The position numbers and the translations under genes were made by a program. The notes beneath the pieces are model-generated. The model searched no databases. It had not been told where the DNA came from and was given only the letters and a program-made list of their open reading frames with translations. A stretch of DNA of 10,905 bases from Candidatus Hydrogenedentota bacterium (GTDB lineage: Bacteria; Spirochaetota; Leptospiria; Turneriellales; J094): contig RFJE01000228.1 in NCBI GenBank assembly GCA_003695005.1, positions 1-10,905 on the forward strand, read 5' to 3'. Position 1 is the first letter of the stretch, and each line of letters starts with the position of its first letter. This document shows, in pieces, positions 1 to 5,384 of the stretch.

Positions 1-800
1 CAATAATCCTGACAAAAAAGTATCCGGATATTACCAAGTTTTTACAAAAAGTAACTTCTTCTTTTGAAGCAGACAGTATTAAAATTTATTTTCTAAAACA
101 AGGCGATTTTTTACCTATAGAAGGCATGCTTTCTCTCTTTCTAAAAAAACTAAACAAGAAAGTATTTTTCTTTCGGGGATTTGCCGATAGTCCTACTCCG
201 ATTCAAAAAATAAGGGCAAAAAATTATGCCTTTATTGGATTTGGACAAGAAAGTGGTGGATTTTTCTTTGGAAGCTCGTCTCCCGATGAATTGGATGATG
301 TAGCTAATTTGTTTCCAAAACGCGCTTTGTTCCGAAAGGCAAGTTCTTTTTGGAAAGGACTCTGGAAAGCCTTTACCAAACAAACAAAAATTATCTTACA
401 CATAGCAGGAGGATGGGTTCTTCAATCGACTACGGATAAAAATCCGTATAAAGCACAGTTGTTTGTAGGCGATCAAAAAACCGCATTAGGGCTAGAATCT
501 TTTGCAGCTAAAAGATTTCATTCGACTATCTTTACGGATAATTCTTTAAAAAAGAACCACTTTCATAATATCTGGGGAAAATTATTTAATAGCTTACACC
601 ATCATGGTTTAGAATATGCGGTAATTTCTTTAAGAAAAATACCTAAAAAATATAAGCAGGCTTTTTTCTATGACTTTTATTACAGGCGATACCGAAAAAA
701 GCAAACAACAAAGCAAGCATGGAAGCAAGCGATTGATCGAATTCAAAAAGGCTTTCCGAGTCATCCATGGTTTTACTTTTTGGTTTTGTATGCGGATTAA
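1..800 (+). CDS. CHAT-fold protein, C-terminal part; start lies left of the window
   Basis: The frame is open from base 3 without a stop. The Met at 126 is therefore probably internal, and this is the 3' part of a longer gene (about 41 extra residues are visible before it). Numbering from the Met at 126, the last 200 residues follow the layout of a CHAT (caspase-HetF/TPR-associated) domain. There is a beta strand KNYAFIGFG (32-40), an acidic segment PDELDDVANLF, and ILHIAGGW (90-97) where the family has the HxAxHG motif. LFVGDQKTALGLESF comes next, then GLEYAVISLRKIP where the family has a GA-x-V-V-x-S-L-W strand. The FYxxYY(x)n-AWKQAI helix follows, and the protein ends in HPWFYFLVLYAD, matching the usual HPxYWAxFvLxGD. 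The canonical catalytic His is Gly (HIAGG) and no Cys occurs where SACxTG is expected (around 131-140), so protease activity is unlikely. CHAT proteins often carry N-terminal TPRs, but that part is not visible. The stop overlaps the next gene by 11 bp. The fold assignment is by eye. Confidence 0.6.
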   Translation, partial: IILTKKYPDITKFLQKVTSSFEADSIKIYFLKQGDFLPIEGMLSLFLKKLNKKVFFFRGFADSPTPIQKIRAKNYAFIGFGQESGGFFFGSSSPDELDDVANLFPKRALFRKASSFWKGLWKAFTKQTKIILHIAGGWVLQSTTDKNPYKAQLFVGDQKTALGLESFAAKRFHSTIFTDNSLKKNHFHNIWGKLFNSLHHHGLEYAVISLRKIPKKYKQAFFYDFYYRRYRKKQTTKQAWKQAIDRIQKGFPSHPWFYFLVLYAD

Positions 801-1077
801 AGTTTTTCTTACTCTTGTTCTAATTTCAATTTCTCTTGTGAGTTCTTGTGGGCCCAATCAGCCAATTCCCTGGACAAAAGAAGACTCGAAACAAGTTTTA
901 AAAGAATTTACAACAATCCGACTTTATGCACAGTTTGAATCGGAAGTTCCAAAAAATATAGAAATTTTTTATAAAATTGCACAAGAAAGAAATATACCAC
1001 TACCTACCCTTTTGCAAAATTTAAAAAAAGACTATCCTAAAATATACCAAAGCCTATTAGGAAAGCAAAACCTCTAA
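790..1077 (+). CDS. Small predicted lipoprotein
   Basis: 95 residues. The N-terminus MRIKVFLTLVLISISLVSSC is a classic lipoprotein signal: basic n-region (R2, K4), hydrophobic core (5-17) and lipobox V-S-S-C with the lipidated Cys at position 20. The open frame extends upstream to 670, but only the ATG at 790 places the signal peptide at the N-terminus, so it is chosen. The mature part is about 75 residues, soluble and rich in Lys, Ile and Leu, and resembles no family I recognise. The start lies inside the end of the CHAT-fold gene (11-bp overlap) and has no clear Shine-Dalgarno sequence, which suggests translational coupling to that gene. The 3' end overlaps the convergent lspA by 4 bp. A membrane-anchored partner of the CHAT-fold protein is possible, but that is inference from gene order only. 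Confidence 0.82.
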   Translation: MRIKVFLTLVLISISLVSSCGPNQPIPWTKEDSKQVLKEFTTIRLYAQFESEVPKNIEIFYKIAQERNIPLPTLLQNLKKDYPKIYQSLLGKQNL

Positions 1078-1601
1078 CTTTTTTCATGGTTGGTTTTTAC
1101 TTTTTCTGCCTGTTTAGCTTCTTTAGCAAAGCTAAATAATAATAAAACAGCCCCGATAGATATAAAAGCATCCGCTAAATTGTACGTTGGCCAACGGTAA
1201 CTTCCAATTCCCATATCAATAAAATCCACAACGCCCGGCCGAAAAAACCGATCCGTAAAATTGCCTAAAGCTCCCCCTAAAACGAACGAAATGGCAATGG
1301 AAAACGTTGTAGAATAGTCTGGTGTTTTTGCATAGTATAGAAGAAGAAAAACAATTGCAATCCCTGTAAGTACATGAAAAATAAAAGGGTTCCCTTGGAA
1401 TGTACCAAAGACTCCACCTGTATTATACACAAGACGAAAAACAAGCAAATCTCCAATCACAGAAATTGTTTTACCGCTGCCGAGTGCGCCTAATGCCCAA
1501 TACTTTGTTAACATGTCTAAAACCCAAATTAAAATCATGATGGTAAAAAAGCGTAAGCTAAACCGTTCTTTCCAAGGAACTTGTGTAATTTGTTCACTCA
1601 T
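1074..1601 (-). CDS. lspA: Lipoprotein signal peptidase (signal peptidase II)
   Basis: Integral inner-membrane aspartyl protease (peptidase family A8) that cuts the signal peptide from diacylglyceryl-modified prolipoproteins, releasing the lipidated Cys as N-terminus. 175 residues, the usual length, with four hydrophobic segments at about 18-38, 74-90, 97-114 and 142-159. Family motifs are in order: D29 in VLDMLTKYW; the N60 box YNTGGVFG (59-66); GGALGNFTDR (109-118) with catalytic D117; VDFID (125-129); and YNLADAFISIG (140-150) with catalytic D144. The box usually read as NxGAAF is NTGGVF here. The tail is basic. The gene sits 9 bp behind lon, and its strong Shine-Dalgarno sequence overlaps the lon stop codon, so the two are co-transcribed. 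Its stop interlocks with that of the convergent lipoprotein gene, leaving no space for a terminator. Confidence 0.97.
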   Translation of the reverse strand: MSEQITQVPWKERFSLRFFTIMILIWVLDMLTKYWALGALGSGKTISVIGDLLVFRLVYNTGGVFGTFQGNPFIFHVLTGIAIVFLLLYYAKTPDYSTTFSIAISFVLGGALGNFTDRFFRPGVVDFIDMGIGSYRWPTYNLADAFISIGAVLLLFSFAKEAKQAEKVKTNHEKS

Positions 1602-1606
1602 AATTT

Positions 1607-1612
1607 CTCCTT
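1607..1612 (-). promoter_or_regulatory. Strong Shine-Dalgarno sequence of lspA
   Basis: On the minus strand AAGGAG lies 5 nt before the lspA ATG and includes the last two bases (AA) of the lon TAA stop. This is one of the few good ribosome binding sites in the window; lon and the reductase gene have none that is obvious. The overlap with the lon stop suggests that ribosomes ending on lon help start lspA. Confidence 0.8.
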
Positions 1613-3935
1613 AAAATAGTAACTTTTCAATTTCGTGATAGTGCCGAACAGGATGAGCCTGAATTCCTTTTTTTAATTTTTCGGGTAACTCTTCCCAATC
1701 TGCTTTATTATCGGCAGGGAATATAATATGCTTAATGTGAGACCTTTTTGCCGCAATTAATTTTTCCTTAAGTCCACCAATCGGTAAAACTTCTCCTGTT
1801 AAACGCACTTCGCCTGTCATAGCAAAACCTTGCTTTACTTTTTTATTTCTGTATAAAGATAGTAACGCTGTAACAATGGTTACGCCCGCAGAAGGGCCAT
1901 CCTTTGGGGTGGCACCATCGGGCACATGCAAGTGAATATCATGATCTTCCCAAAACTGTTTATCGTCACTTAAAGACCGAGCATACGTATAAGCAATTAA
2001 AGCACTTTCTTCCATTACTTTCCCGAGCTGTCCGGTTACCTTAAACTTGCCTTTGCCTTTAACAGCCTTTGCTTCGACGGGCAGCACAGCTCCTCCTAAA
2101 GAAGTCCATGCTAAACCATTTGCACAGCCGGGATATTCAATTTTTGCATTGTAGCGATCTGTAAAATATGCAGGCCCGACATATTCTTTTAATAAATCCA
2201 TCGTAATTTCACTAGGCACTTCCTTCCCAGTTTCTTTCGCAAGTGCAAATTTTCTAGCAACTTTTCGAAACACTTTCTCTAATGAACGTACCCCGGCTTC
2301 ACGAGAATAAGACTCAATAATCCCTTTTAATTCTTTGTTACTAATTTTAGGAAAAGGTTGTACGCCGGCATCTTTCATTACACGTGGTATAATGTATTTT
2401 TTTGCAATTTGTACTTTTTCTTCGGGGATGTATCCGGAGAGCCGAATAATTTCCATGCGATCCCGAAGCGGGGCTGGAATGGTGTCCAATGTATTTGCTG
2501 TAGTAATAAAGGTTATGTGTGACAAATCAAAGGGAATATCTAAATAGTGATCTAAAAAACTCTCATTTTGCTGTGGATCTAATACTTCTAAAAGAGCACT
2601 TGCCGGATCTCCGTGATAACTGCTCGATAACTTATCAATCTCATCTAACATGATGACAGGGTCGGCCGTCTTAACCGTGCGCAACGCTTGGATAAATTTC
2701 CCGGGCATCGCTCCAATATAGGTACGACGGTGTCCTTTTATTTCAGCTTCGTCGCGCATTCCCCCTAAAGAAAATCGGTAAAATTTCTTTTTCATCGCCG
2801 AGGCAATAGACTTTCCTAAAGAAGTTTTTCCGACGCCAGGGGGACCGACAAAGCATAAGATATTCCCTTTGTTTTTTTGTGTAAGGTTACGCACGGCGAG
2901 GATTTCTAAAATCGTTTGCTTTACATCTTCTAATCCATAATGGTCTCGATTTAAAATTCGCTCTGCTTTTTTTAAGTCAATGGGTTCAAACTTTGGTGTA
3001 TCCCACGGTAAATCTAAAATTAAATCGAGATAGTTCCGAATCACAGAATATTCACTTGCTGATGGCTCAACATACTCGAGCTTTTCCACTTCTTGCAGCG
3101 CTTTTTCTTTTGCTTCTTCGCTCATGCCACTGCTTTGTATTTTTTCGCGGTAAAATTCAGCGTCCTTTTCTTTTGGCTTTTTATCTAATCCTAATTCATG
3201 CCGGATTTGTTTAAGCTGCTCCCGTAAAAAATACTCCCGCTGCTGTTCCGCCATTTTGTCGGTAATTTTCCCTTCAATTTGTTGCTGCAGCTTTAGCATT
3301 TCCATTTCGCGAATTAAAAGCCGTAAACTTTTTTCTAAACGCTGCTTGGTATCAAACGTTTCTAAAATCTCCTGATATTCCTCTTTCGATAAATCTAAAA
3401 TATTGCATGCAAAATCGGCTAACCTTCCCGGGGAATCCACATTCACTAACGTAAGCTTCATTTCTTCGGTCATCAGCGGATTCATGTTTGCCATTTTACG
3501 AGCATTGTTAATAATTGCTCGCATAAGACCTTGTGTTTCTTTATCTCGCTTCCCGGAATCTTCCTCCCGAAAATACTCCACTTCTGCAACAGGAAATGGT
3601 TTTGTGTAACGATAGTTTTTTACTTTAAAACGAAATAACGTGTTAATTAAAAGTTGAATCCCACCATCCGGAAGCTTCATCTTTTTTAAAACCCTTGCCG
3701 CGGTTCCCACCGAATATAAATTTTCGACCGATAACTCTTTAACATTTTCATCCTTTTGCAAAAGGAGCCCAATATAGGGAGATTTCTTAATAACATTTTC
3801 GACTGATTCTGCTAGCGGCCCCGGCGGTATCATTAGGGGCGTAACTAATCCCGGAAAAATAGGCCTAAACTTTAAAGGAACAATAAATAATTCATCGGGT
3901 AAAAGCTGATCTACGGGTACAATTTTATGGTCCAT
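1611..3935 (-). CDS. lon: ATP-dependent Lon protease
   Basis: Cytoplasmic AAA+ serine protease (peptidase S16, bacterial LonA type) that unfolds and degrades misfolded and short-lived regulatory proteins as a homohexamer. 774 residues, close to the E. coli length of 784. The domains are in order. The LON substrate-binding N-domain covers about 15-205. A charged helical linker follows (205-300, coiled-coil-like). The AAA+ module has Walker A GPPGVGKT (364-371), Walker B VIMLDEID (427-434) and a sensor/arginine region around TTAN (478-481) and PLRDRME (489-495). The proteolytic domain follows from about 590, with the catalytic dyad S682 in KDGPSAG and K725 in GGLKEK; the 43-residue spacing equals S679/K722 of E. 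coli. The ATG at 3935 gives a normal N-terminus but has no recognisable Shine-Dalgarno sequence. It is followed by lspA in an operon. No CIRCE element is seen upstream. Confidence 0.98.
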   Translation of the reverse strand: MDHKIVPVDQLLPDELFIVPLKFRPIFPGLVTPLMIPPGPLAESVENVIKKSPYIGLLLQKDENVKELSVENLYSVGTAARVLKKMKLPDGGIQLLINTLFRFKVKNYRYTKPFPVAEVEYFREEDSGKRDKETQGLMRAIINNARKMANMNPLMTEEMKLTLVNVDSPGRLADFACNILDLSKEEYQEILETFDTKQRLEKSLRLLIREMEMLKLQQQIEGKITDKMAEQQREYFLREQLKQIRHELGLDKKPKEKDAEFYREKIQSSGMSEEAKEKALQEVEKLEYVEPSASEYSVIRNYLDLILDLPWDTPKFEPIDLKKAERILNRDHYGLEDVKQTILEILAVRNLTQKNKGNILCFVGPPGVGKTSLGKSIASAMKKKFYRFSLGGMRDEAEIKGHRRTYIGAMPGKFIQALRTVKTADPVIMLDEIDKLSSSYHGDPASALLEVLDPQQNESFLDHYLDIPFDLSHITFITTANTLDTIPAPLRDRMEIIRLSGYIPEEKVQIAKKYIIPRVMKDAGVQPFPKISNKELKGIIESYSREAGVRSLEKVFRKVARKFALAKETGKEVPSEITMDLLKEYVGPAYFTDRYNAKIEYPGCANGLAWTSLGGAVLPVEAKAVKGKGKFKVTGQLGKVMEESALIAYTYARSLSDDKQFWEDHDIHLHVPDGATPKDGPSAGVTIVTALLSLYRNKKVKQGFAMTGEVRLTGEVLPIGGLKEKLIAAKRSHIKHIIFPADNKADWEELPEKLKKGIQAHPVRHYHEIEKLLF

Positions 3936-4069
3936 GTTAAAAGTAGGACTTTAATTTTTTGACATAGGATAAAGTACTTTTCTAGTTTTACGGAGTAAGA
4001 AATTTTTTCTATTCTTTAGAAGGGGGACACCCCCTGCCTCCGATAGGGTTAGTGCGCAAGCGAGACAAC
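3936..4069. other. Intergenic region between the reductase gene and lon
   Basis: 134 bp with no supportable gene. The half next to lon is A+T-rich and must hold any lon promoter, but I cannot name convincing -35/-10 hexamers. Just before the lon start there is a weak A+T-rich inverted repeat (TTAAAAGT-AGG-ACTTTAA, 3937-3954) that could fold over the start region of the mRNA. The half next to the reductase gene is G+C-rich and strongly self-complementary; it is listed separately. Confidence 0.6.
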
Positions 4070-4075
4070 CTATTT
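4021..4075 (-). terminator. G+C-rich double hairpin after the reductase gene; possible terminator or intergenic repeat
   Basis: Two inverted repeats lie side by side. The first is AGGGGG-ACA-CCCCCT (4021-4035), a perfect 6-bp stem. The second is ATAGGGTT (4044-4051) with AACCTAT (4068-4074), a 7-bp stem with one bulge that encloses a CGC-AA-GCG core and includes the TAG stop of the reductase gene. Read on the minus strand the two follow the gene end directly, as a terminator would. However, the bases after the last stem are not a clean U-run (TCTAAAGAATAG, then AAAAAATT). A Rho-dependent or RNA-stabilising role, or an unrelated genomic repeat, is equally possible. The G+C content stands out against its surroundings. 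Confidence 0.35.
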
Positions 4076-5122
4076 CAAGTGGCTTTTATCTGTAAACTTA
4101 TCCATGAAAATATGATCCTGCTTCACTCCATGGTTTTTTAACACTTCGACAGCTGCATCAATCATGCCGGGGGGACCACATAGATAGGCTTGCGCATTTT
4201 CTGCTGGCTTTAACTTCTTATCCATGACTTCGGTAATGAGTCCTCGATCTCCCTTCCAATTAGAATTTTCCTCTTCTTCTGATAACGCAGGAATAAACTC
4301 AAAAGGTGCTTTCCAACTTTGTTTTATTTTCTCAATGGCTTCGAGTGCATATAAGTCTTTTTGCGTTCGCGCACCAAAGAAAAACTGCACTGGCCGTTCG
4401 ACTCCAATGGCTGCTTCTAAAACTGCCTTGATAGGGGCTAAACCACTTCCACCTGCTACGGCAATGATAGGCGCAGAATCCGAATCTCTTAAAAAGAAAG
4501 TTCCTAAAGGTGCAATCACTTTTAATTCTTCTCCGGTTCGATCTTCTGCAAACAACCACTCTGTAAAAGCTCCTCCGGGAACTTTGCGAATGTAAAACAC
4601 AAGTTCTTTATTTTTCTTCGGTGCAGGAGCTTCTGCCATAGAATAAGAACGAGGCTCTCCAATGGAATCATGGATTAGCTGAGCATACTGTCCGGCAATG
4701 TATGAAATTGGTTTTTCTAATTGAACATGAACTTCTTTAATATCATGAGTTAAGTCTTGGATTTGGTTGATTTTTCCTTTTGTTTCCTGTCTTTCCTTGC
4801 CTCCACTTTTAAGCAATGTGACTTCAATTTCTAAATCACTTTTTGGAATGCTTTGGCAGGCAAGTCTCATTCCACGATTCAGCTCCTCTTTTGGTAAGGC
4901 AAAACCCATATCGGTAAGCTCTTTTACTTCTCCATGAACAATGCATTTGCATTCTGTGCAGCTACCTACACGGCAATTATATGGAAAAAATAAGCCGGCC
5001 TGCTCTGCTGCTTCTAAAATGGTCTGACCTTTTCGAGCAGGAAATACAATCTCGGTGCCACGAATCTGAATTTTAAAGGTTGGCTTTTGCTTTTTGCTAA
5101 AGAATTTACTAAATACACTCAT
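4070..5122 (-). CDS. NAD(P)H-dependent 2Fe-2S/FAD electron-transfer reductase
   Basis: 350 residues with the architecture of the reductase components of bacterial multicomponent oxygenases (DmpP, BenC, MmoC type), also shared with NqrF. An N-terminal plant-type 2Fe-2S ferredoxin domain spans about 16-103, with cluster ligands C50, C55, C58 and C89 (C-x4-C-x2-C-x30-C) and an extra C60. An FAD-binding barrel spans about 114-212, with RSYSMAEA (158-165) as the flavin motif. An NAD(P)-binding domain runs from about 216, with GGSGLAP (224-230) and CGPPGM (315-320). It should pass electrons from NAD(P)H through FAD to the iron-sulphur cluster and on to a partner protein. No oxygenase gene is nearby, so the acceptor is unknown. 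There is no N-terminal membrane segment as in NqrF, so a soluble enzyme is likely. The ATG at 5122 lacks a clear Shine-Dalgarno sequence. It is divergent from leuS. Confidence 0.9.
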   Translation of the reverse strand: MSVFSKFFSKKQKPTFKIQIRGTEIVFPARKGQTILEAAEQAGLFFPYNCRVGSCTECKCIVHGEVKELTDMGFALPKEELNRGMRLACQSIPKSDLEIEVTLLKSGGKERQETKGKINQIQDLTHDIKEVHVQLEKPISYIAGQYAQLIHDSIGEPRSYSMAEAPAPKKNKELVFYIRKVPGGAFTEWLFAEDRTGEELKVIAPLGTFFLRDSDSAPIIAVAGGSGLAPIKAVLEAAIGVERPVQFFFGARTQKDLYALEAIEKIKQSWKAPFEFIPALSEEEENSNWKGDRGLITEVMDKKLKPAENAQAYLCGPPGMIDAAVEVLKNHGVKQDHIFMDKFTDKSHLK

Positions 5123-5180
5123 GCTAAAGGCGTTGTAAAAATGCTACACATTCCGTAAACAGCGATTCTTGGCAGATTCA

Positions 5181-5197
5181 TTTGACGGTGTGTCAAA
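5181..5197. promoter_or_regulatory. Palindrome TTTGAC-N5-GTCAAA, operator candidate
   Basis: Perfect 6-bp inverted repeat, TTTGAC GGTGT GTCAAA. It overlaps the TTGACA that could serve as -35 for the minus-strand reductase gene, and lies 204 bp before leuS. Size and symmetry suit a dimeric helix-turn-helix regulator, for instance of the TetR family, and a TetR gene lies directly behind leuS. The spacing (N5) differs from the FNR/CRP consensus TTGAT-N4-ATCAA. Binding by any protein is inference. Confidence 0.4.
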
Positions 5198-5219
5198 AAA
5201 ACTTTTTTTTTCCTTAATA

Positions 5220-5228
5220 GTAGGATGG
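5220..5228 (+). repeat. 9-bp direct repeat, left copy (GTAGGATGG)
   Basis: GTAGGATGG occurs here and again at 5372-5380, exactly flanking the palindrome-rich segment 5229-5371. With the next two bases (CA) the identity extends to 11 bp. It looks like a target-site duplication, with the right copy acting as the original leuS ribosome binding site. Confidence 0.5.
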
Positions 5229-5261
5229 CAGCAGTTCTCGGCGAAACGCCGAGAACCGCTG
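5229..5261. repeat. Hairpin 1: perfect 10-bp stem with AAA loop, extended to 14 bp
   Basis: GTTCTCGGCG (5234-5243), loop AAA, CGCCGAGAAC (5247-5256). The stem continues with CAGC (5229-5232) and GCTG (5258-5261) after one A/C mismatch. It is very stable and G+C-rich. No T-run follows, so it is not a standard intrinsic terminator. Confidence 0.85.
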
Positions 5262-5279
5262 GGTTAACATTAAAATTAA

Positions 5280-5353
5280 GGGAAAAAGGCCTGCTCGTGC
5301 TCAAACAGTCCTCGGCAGAGCCTGCGGAACTGCGCCGAGCAGGCCTTTTTCCC
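5280..5353. terminator. Hairpin 2: perfect 18-bp stem, bidirectional terminator-like, upstream of leuS
   Basis: GGGAAAAAGGCCTGCTCG (5280-5297) pairs perfectly with 5336-5353, which ends in GGCCTTTTTCCC. A G+C-rich stem core is thus bordered by five A on one side and five T on the other, the form of a terminator working in both directions. The 38-nt loop folds again: CAGT/ACTG (5306-5309/5329-5332), CC/GG, and GGC-AGA-GCC (5314-5322). Because it lies before leuS in the direction of transcription, it would stop leuS transcripts begun further upstream unless it is regulated. Confidence 0.6.
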
Positions 5354-5371
5354 CTTCACGGAAAATTGCTG

Positions 5372-5380
5372 GTAGGATGG
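5372..5380 (+). repeat. 9-bp direct repeat, right copy, containing the leuS Shine-Dalgarno sequence
   Basis: Second GTAGGATGG. Its AGGA (5374-5377) lies 7 nt before the leuS ATG at 5385 and is the only ribosome binding site available to that gene, which supports the chosen start. Confidence 0.6.
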
Positions 5381-5384
5381 CATT

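Larger units (their letters stand above)
5229..5371. mobile_element. Candidate MITE-like element, 143 bp
   Basis: The segment begins CAGCAGTTCTC (5229-5239) and ends GAAAATTGCTG (5361-5371). These ends are inverted repeats matching at 9 of 11 positions, and partial similarity goes on inward for several more bases. A 9-bp direct repeat flanks it on both sides. The interior consists mostly of long G+C-rich palindromes in an A+T-rich genome, and has no transposase gene. This combination is what a non-autonomous miniature inverted-repeat element with target duplication looks like. The alternative is a native structured leuS leader that carries the direct repeat by chance or for regulation. A single copy cannot decide between them. 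Confidence 0.4.
5123..5384. promoter_or_regulatory. Divergent control region between the reductase gene and leuS
   Basis: 262 bp that must contain the promoters of both divergent genes. From left to right it holds an A+T-rich stretch, a 17-bp palindrome (5181-5197), a homopolymer run (seven A, C, nine T, 5195-5211), a 9-bp direct repeat, two strong hairpins, the second copy of the direct repeat and the leuS ribosome binding site. On the minus strand TTGACA (5196-5191) is a good -35 candidate for the reductase gene. The best -10 behind it (AAGAAT at 20-bp spacing) is poor. No convincing leuS promoter is visible; if it lies left of 5229, its transcript must pass both hairpins. Confidence 0.55.

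Noticed and set aside
670..789. Upstream extension of the small lipoprotein frame (start at 670)
   Set aside because: It would bury the signal peptide inside the protein and lies fully within the CHAT-fold gene; the ATG at 790 is the sensible start.
3936..4069. CIRCE or sigma-32 type heat-shock promoter for lon
   Set aside because: No TTAGCACTC-N9-GAGTGCTAA and no convincing heat-shock promoter hexamers are present.
5119..5304. 61-codon open frame on the minus strand between the reductase gene and leuS
   Set aside because: It reads through the palindromes, has no protein-like features and overlaps the reductase start; the palindromes explain it.
5123..5384. T-box riboswitch before leuS
   Set aside because: The conserved T-box sequence (AGGGUGGNACCGCG type) is not found; GAACCGCTGGG at 5253-5263 is only a faint resemblance and belongs to hairpin 1.
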